A DNA stretch of 19,312 nt from the NCBI GenBank assembly GCA_902465495.1, contig CABQND010000042.1:1-19312 (forward strand). Direction: 5' to 3'. Under the pieces are notes generated by a model. It was given only the letters and a program-made list of their open reading frames with translations, did no database searches and was not told the origin of the DNA. How positions within the stretch are numbered: the stretch's first letter is position 1; each line of letters begins with the position of its first letter. This document shows positions 1-7,665 of this stretch, one piece after another. The translations under genes were made by a program, and so were the position numbers. The stretch comes from an uncultured Eubacteriales bacterium (GTDB taxonomy: Bacteria > Bacillota > Clostridia > Christensenellales > Borkfalkiaceae).

Positions 1-35
1 GTCTCGGCATTCCTGCTGAACCGCTCTTCCGATCT
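1..35 (+). other. Illumina paired-end adapter remnant
   Basis: Bases 1-35 match the 3' part of the Illumina paired-end PCR primer 2.0/adapter, including its hallmark end GCTCTTCCGATCT. This is recognised from memory, not from a search. Genomic sequence starts at about base 36. The segment is not biological. It lies directly against an interrupted reading frame, so the contig end is a read-end artefact and no codons should be read from it. Confidence 0.97.
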
Positions 36-857
36 AAGTGCTACGAGGTTTTTATCCACCCGTTCCAAAACGCGCGTCATACCGCCCGAAAGATCCCAGT
101 CCTCGACGACCGCCGTGCCGTCGATTCCGTACACCATCCAGCGCGGAAGATGACGGAAACAGTCGGTCGCGACCACGACGCGGTATTGCACACCGTTTTC
201 AAAATTGACCAGAAGATCGCACCCGTCGTCCACTTCCTCGCCGTAAATAAAGCTGTAATCGCAATACAGGCTCGTAACGCGCGAATCGATCATCTGCAAC
301 ATCTGATCGATGAGGTGCACGCCCCAGTCCAGCATCATGCCGCCGCCCTGTGCGCGCACTTTGCGCCAATCGCCCGGAATCCCGTTGCACCCCACCACGC
401 GCGATTCGATCTTATATACATCTCCGATGTCGCCGCGTTTAATAATATTGCGTACGGTCAGGTAATCGTCATCCCAACGGCGGTTCTGGTGCACCGTAAA
501 TACCACCCCCGCCTTTTCGGCGGCGGCATACATCTGTTCCGCTTCCGCACTGGAAAGAGCGATCGGCTTTTCGCAAATAATATTTTTCCCCGCCGCAGCC
601 GCCGCAAGAACATACGGCAGATGCACGTCGTTGGGCGTTGCGATCAGAACCGCGCCCACTTCTTTATCCGACCAAATTTCCTCCGGCGAAGCATACGCAC
701 GAATACCGCGCTCGTTTGCAAGCGTCACACGTGCGGGGTCAATGTCATATATTCCTGCAAGCTCGATGGGAAATTCAAATTTTTCCGCCGCATATTTTTG
801 CAGGCACTCGGCATGATAACCTCCCATGCCGCCGTAACCTATAATAACGATTTTCAT
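36..857 (-). CDS. Gfo/Idh/MocA-family NAD(P)-dependent oxidoreductase, 3'-truncated
   Basis: The reading frame starts at ATG 857-855, preceded by GGGAGGA, and stays open for 274 codons to the adapter, so the C-terminus is missing. Family members are usually 330-400 residues. Visible motifs are the N-terminal Rossmann nucleotide-binding loop GYGGMGGYHAE (residues 7-17), the ATPNDVH strand, the catalytic-lysine motif CEKPIA with Lys97, and the DWGVHLID segment with Asp177 and His181 in the canonical D-x3-H spacing. These support an active cytoplasmic sugar or polyol dehydrogenase/oxidoreductase using NAD(P). The family acts on inositols, glucose-fructose, UDP-sugars and glycosidic substrates, so the substrate cannot be assigned. 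It lies downstream of a small lipoprotein gene in the same direction but is separated from it by a hairpin and its own putative promoter. A second, atypical family member lies at 6625-7647. Confidence 0.93.
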
Positions 858-896
858 AAATTCCTCCCAAATAAGAGTTCATTGTTATACGAGGAT

Positions 897-905
897 ATCA
901 TACCA
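897..905 (-). promoter_or_regulatory. Putative extended -10 promoter for the oxidoreductase gene
   Basis: On the minus strand this reads TGGTATGAT, an extended -10 (TGn plus a one-mismatch TATAAT), about 40 nt before the ATG at 857. No good -35 hexamer is seen at 16-18 nt, which fits an extended -10 promoter but keeps this tentative. Confidence 0.4.
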
Positions 906-913
906 CTGAATAT

Positions 914-929
914 TGCGAAATTCGTCGCA
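914..929. promoter_or_regulatory. Operator-like inverted repeat upstream of the oxidoreductase
   Basis: TGCGA-N6-TCGCA is a 5-bp inverted repeat with a 6-nt centre, about 9 bp upstream of the putative extended -10 element. Position and symmetry suit binding by a dimeric repressor or activator. No regulator gene is visible in the window. Such a short repeat could occur by chance. Confidence 0.25.
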
Positions 930-1013
930 TTATTCCATACAAATCTACCGAAAATTGACATCTGCCCAAAATTTGGCTTTCGGCGGAACGCAAGCTCGCG
1001 CAGAGCAGGTTCA

Positions 1014-1052
1014 AACGGCGGCGGCGCCCCGAGTTTTCGGAGCGCCGCCGTT
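1014..1052. terminator. GC-rich hairpin downstream of the lipoprotein gene
   Basis: An 11-bp arm AACGGCGGCGC (minus-strand view) pairs with GCGCCGCCGTT-like sequence across a loop containing CGAAAACTCG. It begins 12 nt past the lipoprotein stop at 1065. The U-tract after it on the minus strand is poor (TTTGAA), so it may be a weak terminator or an RNA 3'-end stabiliser. On the plus strand a T5 run follows 8 nt after the stem. Confidence 0.55.
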
Positions 1053-1064
1053 GCCGTGTCTTTT

Positions 1065-1505
1065 TCATACGACCGTGATCGTGTATCCTTCCGTGGAAAA
1101 TTTAAAGTCCTGCTCTTTGTACGAAAAATCCGCGTACGCCGTTAAAATATATTCGCCCGCAGGCATTTCCGCCGTACTCCACACAACGTTCCGCTCGAAC
1201 GTTCCTTTCCCCATTCTTTCGTGTATGCCGACATTCGTAAATGCTGGCCCGTACGGTTCGCCGTCGGCGCCGCGCAAGCCCCACGTGAGCATCGATTCGA
1301 TCCCCTCGCCGCAGCCGTGATCGACGTACATCGACCTGCCGCTGTTGTTTTCAAAAACAATGGTAAAACAAAGATCTTCCCCCTGCGCGAGCTCCTCTTT
1401 TTCGACGGTGACCGCCAGGGCAAAATCTTCCTCCTGCGGCGTAAACGAACACGCGCATGCCGCAAACAACAGCAATGTGACAAACAGCGCAAACAGTTTT
1501 TTCAA
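1065..1505 (-). CDS. Small secreted lipoprotein, possibly BsuPI/Ig-like fold
   Basis: 146 residues with a TTG start at 1505-1503, chosen because AGGAGGG lies 7 nt upstream and the signal peptide begins exactly there (MKKLFALFVTLLLFAAC). The N-terminus is a short lipoprotein signal with a lipobox-like FAAC at residues 14-17, so the mature protein is probably lipidated and held at the outer face of the membrane. The body is beta-rich. It has a FENNSG turn after a hydrophobic strand and a late PAGEYILTAYADF strand, resembling Ig-like domains and the BsuPI proteinase-inhibitor fold (FxNxSG ... GxYxLxA). That comparison is by eye and weak. It has its own promoter, divergent from the GH31 gene. Function is unknown. 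Confidence 0.8.
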   Translation of the reverse strand: MKKLFALFVTLLLFAACACSFTPQEEDFALAVTVEKEELAQGEDLCFTIVFENNSGRSMYVDHGCGEGIESMLTWGLRGADGEPYGPAFTNVGIHERMGKGTFERNVVWSTAEMPAGEYILTAYADFSYKEQDFKFSTEGYTITVV

Positions 1506-1512
1506 GGTTTTT

Positions 1513-1519
1513 CCCTCCT
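1513..1519 (-). promoter_or_regulatory. Ribosome binding site deciding a TTG start
   Basis: AGGAGGG on the minus strand lies 7 nt before the TTG at 1505-1503. No in-frame ATG gives a complete signal peptide, so this site fixes the rare start codon. Confidence 0.8.
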
Positions 1520-1526
1520 CTCTTAC

Positions 1527-1555
1527 ATTGTAACATCCGAAGCTGTCTTTTTCAA
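1527..1555 (-). promoter_or_regulatory. Sigma-70-type promoter of the lipoprotein gene
   Basis: Minus-strand TTGAAA (1555-1550), a 17-nt spacer, then TACAAT (1532-1527). The predicted start of transcription falls close to the ribosome binding site, giving a very short leader of about 15-20 nt. Confidence 0.7.
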
Positions 1556-1620
1556 TATTTTCCTAAAAAGTCATAGATCAAAAAAGCAAGAATTGCAACA
1601 CAAATAAGCCATATTTAATA

Positions 1621-1648
1621 TTGTATATTATTTTTTCTCTGTTATAAT
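1621..1648 (+). promoter_or_regulatory. Sigma-70-type promoter of the GH31 gene
   Basis: A perfect TATAAT (1643-1648) is preceded by TTGTAT (1621-1626) with a 16-nt spacer in an AT-rich stretch. Transcription would start near 1655, leaving a leader of about 58 nt before the ATG at 1713. It is divergent from the lipoprotein promoter, and the two -10 elements are about 110 bp apart. Confidence 0.75.
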
Positions 1649-1700
1649 AGTTTTGGTTGCGAAAAGATCTGCATCCGAAGCTCGGCAAGAGCAAAATTTC

Positions 1701-1707
1701 AGGAGGG
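1701..1707 (+). promoter_or_regulatory. Ribosome binding site deciding the GH31 start
   Basis: AGGAGGG lies 5 nt before ATG 1713. An in-frame upstream start at 1653 would overlap the promoter and add 20 residues before the signal peptide, so 1713 is preferred. Confidence 0.85.
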
Positions 1708-1712
1708 ATAGT

Positions 1713-4700
1713 ATGCATTTCAGGCTAAAACGTGCCGAAAAACAAAGGATCTTGACATTTGCGGTGTCTCTTCTCCTTATTTTCGGACTTTTGTTCGGGA
1801 TCGTGCCGGTATTGGCCGCGACCTCGATCGGGAACGTTACTTCGCAGTCGGAGGACGGAAACGTGTTGATCTTTAATTGTGATTCCAATCAAGTAAAGGT
1901 AGAGCTTTGTACGGCGCGCACCGTACGAGTGCAGCTCTCGCGGGACGGCGCAAGCGGATACCGCCCCGAAAGCGATCTTTACTATATGGTGCAGAAAAAC
2001 GAGTGGCCTGCTGTCGATCATACGACGCAGGACAAGGGTGAATACATATCAGTCACAACGAGCGCCATGGAGATCCGTATTCAAAAATCTCCGCTGCGTA
2101 TCGGCATGTATGATCTTTCGGGAAATGTGATCAGCAAAGATACCGATGACACCGGCATGTACTGGAACGGAAACACTGTCGGGGTGAAAAAGGAAGAAAG
2201 CTCGGTGAATGCGGGCGGTATTTTCGGATTCGGCTCAGGCGATCACGGAAGGCGGAGCGAGCTTAACCGCTATAACGACGATTTTGACGAATTTTCCATG
2301 ACGCACGGCAGGCTGATCGCGCCTTTCTTCATGAGCACGGTCGGCTACGGCATTTTTCTCAACACCATTGAGGAAAACACCAAGTTCTTCAAACGCGGCG
2401 GCGGGTTCGAAACGGAGGGATATCTCGATTATTTCTTCATGTACGGGCCCGATTTCAAGACCATTGAAAACGAATACGCCGAGATCACGGGACGCATGGA
2501 GATGTACGGAAAATGGGCGAACGGCTTCATGCTTTCCAAATACGGCAACGACAATGCGACACAGGACGAGTTCTATGAATGGATCAACTGGTTCCGCGAC
2601 AACGATGTTCCCCTCGACAGCTATGTATTTGACTACGGCTGGCGCGGAGACGTAAACGACGACGCATTGGGCGGACAATTGGGCGCAGGCCAAAAATTCG
2701 GCATGCAACATTGGAGCAACGATCTGTCGAAATTTTACGATATCGATGCAATGTTTGAGTACGCCGAAGAGATGGGCGTGCACGTCGGACTGCACAACAA
2801 CTACGGCACTTACGTTCGCTACGACAGCGACGAAGAATGGGTGCAATCCTATATGGACGTCATCGAAGCGGGACACGGCGACTGGTTCTGGCCGGACGAA
2901 TTCGATGTCCTGCACGTCAACGATTCGAACTACGATCCTGCCGAAGCGAATGCGGCACCTGTGCTTTCGGCGAAAGGCGCATATGAAGCATGGATCGAAA
3001 GCGACGTTGTCGATTCCCGTCCCATGTTCATGACCCGCGGCAGTTATGCCGGTCAGCATTACGCGACCGCATGGTCGGGCGACGTAAACAACACTTCGGA
3101 GGAATTGACCTATCAAATCGGATACAGTCTTGATGCAGGCCTAGTCGGATATTGGACAGTCTCCAATGATCTGGGCGGGTTTATGGGCAGACCGTCCGAC
3201 GAACTCTACACACGTTGGGTCGCCGAATTCGGTGCATGGAGCGGCATCATGCGCACACACGGACACGACGGCAGAGAACCTTGGACCTACAATCAAACCG
3301 CGCAGGACACCCTGAAAGCCAATTTGCAGACGCGTTATTCCCTGTATCCCTATATTTATACTACTTCATGGCAAGGTTACAGCACAGGCGTACCGATGAT
3401 GCGCGCAATGATTTTTGAGGACGGCAGCCAGTACAATCCTGACGCATGGGATCTGAACAAGCAGTATTATTTCGGAGACTGGTTCCTTGTTGCACCCGCG
3501 GCGGACACATACGACACCGTTGTCGAAGTGTGGCTGCCCGCAAACACGACCTGGTACGATTATTCCACGGGCGAACGCTATGAAGGCGGCGCAAACGGAA
3601 AGACCATAACCGTTGCGGCGGCGCTGGAAGAGATCCCCGTCTTTGTCAAGGCAGGCGCGATCGTACCGATGGGACCGGACATCGAATACGCAGACGAAAA
3701 GCCCCTCGATCCGCTTACACTCGATATTTATCCTTCGGGAACAAGCACATACACGCTCTATGAAGACGACGGCGAAACTCGCCAGTATATCACGCAAAAC
3801 GCTTACACCACGACCACGTATACCTGCATCGAAGACGGCAGCAACGTGATCAAATTCAACATCGGCGCACGGGAAAACCACAACGAGCAGATCACTGATT
3901 ACATGCCCGACTCCCGCTCCTACAATTTGCAGTTCAATCACATTGCTGACATCGTTTCAGTTACGATGAACAATTCCATTGTCCCGAAAGTTGATTCGAT
4001 GTCGGCGTACAACAGCGCGGCTTCGGCATATTATCTGGACGAAGAAAACAACATCCTCTACGTCCGTCTGCCCGATACAGCGCAGGAAATGAATATCGTC
4101 ATCACTACCGAAACGGGCATCAACGAACCCGCAGAAGGGCCCGACAACGAAGGCGTTCCCCCGCAGAGAATTTCCGACGGTGACAAATTTGAACTTGAAA
4201 ACGCGGAAATGAACGCCGTCACAGGCGGGCAGGTCATCGCCGATACCGAATGGAAAGGATATTCGGGTACAGGTTATGCCAAAGGCTTCAAAGTAGCCGG
4301 CGATTCCCTTACATTTACCGTGAACGTCGTTCGCGAAGGCACCTATGATCTTGTTCTGAACGTCAACAACGGAAAGAAAAATGATCCTATCTACGACAGC
4401 TCTCCGCGAACGGGCGGTCTGTACATCGACGATGGCGCGGCGATTCCGCTTTCCTTTGCTATTACAGATACCTGGGGCAATGCCTCAAAACAAGGCGTGT
4501 GGGTACAATATACTTTGCAAGATATCGTGCTGACGGCCGGACAACATACGATCACCATTCGCGCCGAAGGAGAAAACCCGGGTAACTTTAATCTCGATTA
4601 CCTGCAATTCAACAGACATGATACGTCCACCGATGCATTTTCACAAATCGAAGCGGAAAAAGCTACTTTCTTGTCGGAAGGCATTGAGAAAAACTTAGAA

Positions 4701-6512
4701 AGCATCACCGCAACGGTTGACGGCGCCTACGCGCAGTTCAACGAACTGCGCGGCGACAACAAGGGAGCGATCACTCTGCGCGTAAACAGCTCGACCGGCG
4801 GAAGCATCATCGTGTACGAAAACGGCGTCGGCGACAAAACTCTTGCTACCATCTCCCTGCCAAATGACGGCGAATGGCATGAAATCACCGTCGACTGCTT
4901 AGACACGGATGCAACGGACAGCAATATCTATATTGCATTCCGCGCACTTGATGACCAGGCCTTGAACGCAACACTTGATTGGTTCAGCTTCGTGCGCAAA
5001 ATTGACGCATTCGGCACAGTGAATGCCGTATCAGCCGCAGAAACAGAGAGCGAGATCAAAGTCAATTCCACCTATCTCGGCAACATTTACGACGGGCGCT
5101 GGGCAAAATACGAGGACCTCGATTTCGGCGACGGCGGGCTGCGATCCTTGCTCATTACGGCTTCTTCCCACCCCGCGGCAATGCAGGGCGGCGTCCTGTC
5201 CGTCTATTTCGACGCCATGACCGCCGAAAACAAATTCGGCGAAGTAATCATCACCGATACGGGAAGCTGGAATACAAAACAGACCTTCATCGGCGACTGC
5301 GACGAGATCACCGGGGTGCACGACGTGTATTTCGTGTTCAACACCTCTTCCAAACAGGCGATCTGCGACTTTTACAGTTTCGCCTTCTCCATCCATACAC
5401 TGACCGTGCAGAGCAAAGTTTCGAGCGTGGACGGCAACGGCACAACCACTGTTTCCATCAGCAACAACATGGCGGAACCGGGCGATACCGTCACCTTCCT
5501 CGTAACTCGTCCCACCGGCGGATATGCAATTGAGTCAGTCGGCGTCAAAACGACAAGCGGATCTTCCATAACTTTAAAAACGATTATCGAAAATTCTACT
5601 TATTCCTTCGTTTTGCCGAACGAAACCCCTGTTACCATCGAAGTATATCTCGGTTATAACATGCCCTCCGTCGGAGACAATACTCTCCTCGAATTGGAAG
5701 ACGGCACCGGTGATTCTGACGATGGAAAACTGCGCGTCGATACCGAATGGGCCGGCTTTACGGGCACAGGCTATGTCGCAGGATTTAAAACGACCGGCAG
5801 TTGCGTACAAATTCGCGTACAAGTCGAACAGGATGGCGTATATATCCTCACTCTTCGCGGCGCGGCAGGAAAGAAAAATTCTTCCGCCTATGACCGCACT
5901 CCCCGCACAGGCGCACTGTACATCGACGGCAACAAAACCGAAGATTTTGCGCTTGCCATTCAGGACAGCTGGGGTACATGGATCGAATATGATTTTAAAC
6001 CCGTAGCGCTGACCGAAGGCGAGCACGTTTTCCTCCTTGCATCCGAAGGCAATACAAATCCGGGCAACTTCAATTTAGACAGTCTGACCGTAACGCGCAC
6101 GGACGGCGATGTTCCCGCTCAAGATAAGAGCTCGCTGGAAATGCTCATCGACCAGGTCGAAGCGCTCAACGAAGATGACTACACCGCCGAAAGCTGGCAG
6201 GCCCTGCAAGATAAACTTGATGAAGCAAAAGCGGTTCTTGCAAGCGAAACGGCGACACAGGACGAGGTGGATGCGATCACGACACAGCTTCGCACGGCTA
6301 AAAATGCACTCGTGGAAGCAGATGATCCCGTCGATCCGTCAGATCCGGGCAATCCCGAAAACCCCGATAATCCACAGGATCCGGGAGATTCTCAAACAGA
6401 AGAACCTGTGGGCGGTTGCAGCGGCGCAGCCTTCGGAAGCGGAGCTGCCGGCGCACTGATTCTGATCGGCGTAACAGCACTTGTTCTCTCACACAAGAAA
6501 AAACAAGGCTGA
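1713..6512 (+). CDS. Secreted multimodular GH31 glycoside hydrolase with C-terminal Gly-Cys anchor-like tail
   Basis: 1599 residues, far longer than a single-domain GH31 enzyme (about 650-800). Layout by eye: signal peptide 1-35 (basic start, hydrophobic core, VLAA); N-terminal beta-sandwich about 40-250; TIM barrel about 270-600 with DYGW at 307-310, candidate nucleophile Asp395 in FWPDEFD and acid/base Asp457 in AWSGD; GH31 C-terminal/DUF5110-like sandwich with YEDDGET near 682; CBM35/6-like module about 825-966; two diverged sandwich modules about 980-1228; repeat/Ig-like module about 1229-1320; second CBM35-like module about 1323-1464; FIVAR helical segment about 1472-1536; Asp/Pro/Asn linker; then VGGCSG, a membrane segment and HKKKQG. 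GH31 enzymes are retaining alpha-glycosidases (alpha-glucosidase, alpha-xylosidase, alpha-galactosidase and others); specificity cannot be set here. It acts outside the cell, probably surface-attached. It is a single-gene transcript, convergent with its right-hand neighbours. Confidence 0.93.
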   Translation: MHFRLKRAEKQRILTFAVSLLLIFGLLFGIVPVLAATSIGNVTSQSEDGNVLIFNCDSNQVKVELCTARTVRVQLSRDGASGYRPESDLYYMVQKNEWPAVDHTTQDKGEYISVTTSAMEIRIQKSPLRIGMYDLSGNVISKDTDDTGMYWNGNTVGVKKEESSVNAGGIFGFGSGDHGRRSELNRYNDDFDEFSMTHGRLIAPFFMSTVGYGIFLNTIEENTKFFKRGGGFETEGYLDYFFMYGPDFKTIENEYAEITGRMEMYGKWANGFMLSKYGNDNATQDEFYEWINWFRDNDVPLDSYVFDYGWRGDVNDDALGGQLGAGQKFGMQHWSNDLSKFYDIDAMFEYAEEMGVHVGLHNNYGTYVRYDSDEEWVQSYMDVIEAGHGDWFWPDEFDVLHVNDSNYDPAEANAAPVLSAKGAYEAWIESDVVDSRPMFMTRGSYAGQHYATAWSGDVNNTSEELTYQIGYSLDAGLVGYWTVSNDLGGFMGRPSDELYTRWVAEFGAWSGIMRTHGHDGREPWTYNQTAQDTLKANLQTRYSLYPYIYTTSWQGYSTGVPMMRAMIFEDGSQYNPDAWDLNKQYYFGDWFLVAPAADTYDTVVEVWLPANTTWYDYSTGERYEGGANGKTITVAAALEEIPVFVKAGAIVPMGPDIEYADEKPLDPLTLDIYPSGTSTYTLYEDDGETRQYITQNAYTTTTYTCIEDGSNVIKFNIGARENHNEQITDYMPDSRSYNLQFNHIADIVSVTMNNSIVPKVDSMSAYNSAASAYYLDEENNILYVRLPDTAQEMNIVITTETGINEPAEGPDNEGVPPQRISDGDKFELENAEMNAVTGGQVIADTEWKGYSGTGYAKGFKVAGDSLTFTVNVVREGTYDLVLNVNNGKKNDPIYDSSPRTGGLYIDDGAAIPLSFAITDTWGNASKQGVWVQYTLQDIVLTAGQHTITIRAEGENPGNFNLDYLQFNRHDTSTDAFSQIEAEKATFLSEGIEKNLESITATVDGAYAQFNELRGDNKGAITLRVNSSTGGSIIVYENGVGDKTLATISLPNDGEWHEITVDCLDTDATDSNIYIAFRALDDQALNATLDWFSFVRKIDAFGTVNAVSAAETESEIKVNSTYLGNIYDGRWAKYEDLDFGDGGLRSLLITASSHPAAMQGGVLSVYFDAMTAENKFGEVIITDTGSWNTKQTFIGDCDEITGVHDVYFVFNTSSKQAICDFYSFAFSIHTLTVQSKVSSVDGNGTTTVSISNNMAEPGDTVTFLVTRPTGGYAIESVGVKTTSGSSITLKTIIENSTYSFVLPNETPVTIEVYLGYNMPSVGDNTLLELEDGTGDSDDGKLRVDTEWAGFTGTGYVAGFKTTGSCVQIRVQVEQDGVYILTLRGAAGKKNSSAYDRTPRTGALYIDGNKTEDFALAIQDSWGTWIEYDFKPVALTEGEHVFLLASEGNTNPGNFNLDSLTVTRTDGDVPAQDKSSLEMLIDQVEALNEDDYTAESWQALQDKLDEAKAVLASETATQDEVDAITTQLRTAKNALVEADDPVDPSDPGNPENPDNPQDPGDSQTEEPVGGCSGAAFGSGAAGALILIGVTALVLSHKKKQG
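4185..4614 (+). repeat. First copy of an intragenic CBM35-like module
   Basis: This encodes residues about 825-968 of the GH31 protein. It shares DTEWxGxxGTGYxxGFK, GKKN, PRTGxLYID, a D(S/T)WG motif and NPGNFNLD with the second copy at 5679-6102. The sharing is at protein level with diverged DNA, indicating an old domain duplication. CBM6/35 domains of this shape bind polysaccharide chains or ends. Confidence 0.75.
5679..6102 (+). repeat. Second copy of the intragenic CBM35-like module
   Basis: Residues about 1323-1464 of the GH31 protein, matching the module at 4185-4614. This copy lacks a short insertion before the WIEYDF/WVQYTL strand. The two copies are separated by two unlike sandwich modules and a repeat-like module. 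Confidence 0.75.
6408..6509 (+). other. C-terminal Gly-Cys / membrane segment / basic tail (GH31 protein)
   Basis: The last 34 residues are VGGCSG, then about 20 small and hydrophobic residues, then HKKKQG. It follows an acidic, proline-rich spacer as LPXTG-type signals do, but has no LPXTG. The Cys codon is at 6417-6419. The esterase at 7916-11863 ends the same way. Confidence 0.8.
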
Positions 6513-6542
6513 CAACCATCGGATGAGAACAATTTAATCCTT

Positions 6543-6597
6543 AAAATACAAAGGGGCGACGGAAACCGCATGGTTTTCGTCGCCCCTTTTGTATTTT
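6543..6597. terminator. Bidirectional rho-independent terminator between convergent genes
   Basis: Arms AAAATACAAAGGGGCGACG and CGTCGCCCCTTTTGTATTTT pair with one bulge, and the inner bases GAAACC/GGTTTT extend the stem toward a GCAT loop. The A/T-rich outer ends provide a U-tract in both directions. It serves the GH31 gene ending at 6512 and the oxidoreductase-like gene ending at 6625. Confidence 0.92.
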
Positions 6598-6624
6598 CTC
6601 AATTTTTTTGTGTTGATGGTATCC

Positions 6625-7647
6625 TTAAAGCGCTGCCTCTGCCGCACTCGCAAGTTTAGCGGAGATCTGTGCATCCAACGCAGCTTCGCTCGCGCCGTAA
6701 AAGGGCTTACCCGTTTGCAAAAATTGCCGCATAGCATACAGACAATGTGCCATTGCAATTTCTTCGTCGCTCAGCGAAATACCGAAAAACGGGTTCTTAT
6801 ACAATATTTCCCCACCACAGGAGATCGTATCCAACGCAGACGCATACAAATCGCCGCCAGTCCCAAAATAGCGTGCGGAAAATGAAAATGACGCAAACGT
6901 ATTGCCGCAAACGCGCACACCTCCTGCAAAATCCATTTCACCATGTGTCCCTTGTAAAAGAATTCGCGGGCGGCGAATACCCGAAAAATACTGCGGATGC
7001 GAAAAATCATACAGTGCCTGTTTTCTTTCAAATTGCGCCAGAGCAAGCACACGGTCACAACTTACCTGAACAGCGGGAACGGCGCCGTTTCGACTATAAA
7101 GCTGCATATACTCATCTGCTATGCGAACGGCGCGCACAGACGGCATGACACTGTTCGTCTGCAAAAAGGAACGCATCAGCGCCGCGGCATGATACCCGTG
7201 ACAGCACGATATTTGCAATGTATGCGCCTCACCGATCATCCCCTTCTCGCAGGCCGCACGCATCGCCTGAAAGCGCGGCTGAAAAGGATATTGTTCGGCA
7301 AATTGCAATTTTTCATTATTGAGCGACGCAAAAGCGGTGATCTGTTCCCCTTCCGTGCCCGCGGGCGTTTCGCAGAGCACTGCCGCACCGCTCGACAGCA
7401 ATTCGCGGCATACAGTATAATTTTCCGCCTTGGACACGCAAACGAGCGCAAAATCAAGCTCATCGGTGCGCAGATCGCTGAGCGCTCGCACGGCGGGAAC
7501 GCCACGCGAGCGCAGTTTTTCCGCCCGATCCGCATTGCGGCAGACGACCGCCGTCAGGCAAAACCTGTCCGAAAGCCTTCCGATCACGCGCATCCACGTT
7601 TCGGCGCGCCACCCCGCGCCGACGATCGCAATTTTCAAAGGTTCCAT
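6625..7647 (-). CDS. Atypical Gfo/Idh/MocA-like oxidoreductase lacking the catalytic lysine
   Basis: 340 residues, with ATG at 7647 and GAGG 7 nt upstream. The N-terminus is a Rossmann fold with the nucleotide loop IVGAGWRAETW (residues 8-18). Where canonical members have EKP, this one has CETPAG, with Thr94 replacing the catalytic Lys. The usual GGxxxDxGxHxxD segment is absent; instead CHGYHAAALMR lies at the start of the C-terminal alpha/beta domain. Cofactor binding is therefore likely, while classical hydride transfer is doubtful. It may belong to a divergent subfamily with a different chemistry or a binding/regulatory role. It is cytoplasmic, with no signal peptide. It is 18 nt downstream of the 61-residue membrane protein gene and probably co-transcribed with it, ending at the bidirectional terminator. 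Confidence 0.88.
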   Translation of the reverse strand: MEPLKIAIVGAGWRAETWMRVIGRLSDRFCLTAVVCRNADRAEKLRSRGVPAVRALSDLRTDELDFALVCVSKAENYTVCRELLSSGAAVLCETPAGTEGEQITAFASLNNEKLQFAEQYPFQPRFQAMRAACEKGMIGEAHTLQISCCHGYHAAALMRSFLQTNSVMPSVRAVRIADEYMQLYSRNGAVPAVQVSCDRVLALAQFERKQALYDFSHPQYFSGIRRPRILLQGTHGEMDFAGGVRVCGNTFASFSFSARYFGTGGDLYASALDTISCGGEILYKNPFFGISLSDEEIAMAHCLYAMRQFLQTGKPFYGASEAALDAQISAKLASAAEAAL

Positions 7648-7665
7648 GTTTTTTCCTCGAAAAAT

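Noticed and set aside
150..1145. 331-codon open frame on the plus strand at the left end
   Set aside because: It is antisense to the Gfo/Idh/MocA gene, runs through its promoter and the hairpin, and has no recognisable protein features.
1653..1712. Upstream in-frame start adding 20 residues to the GH31 protein
   Set aside because: It lies within a few bases of the predicted transcription start, has no ribosome binding site, and ATG 1713 has an ideal AGGAGGG and begins a proper signal peptide.
2235..3116. 293-codon open frame on the minus strand inside the GH31 gene
   Set aside because: Opposite-strand shadow of the conserved catalytic barrel; composition typical of antisense frames and no ribosome binding site.
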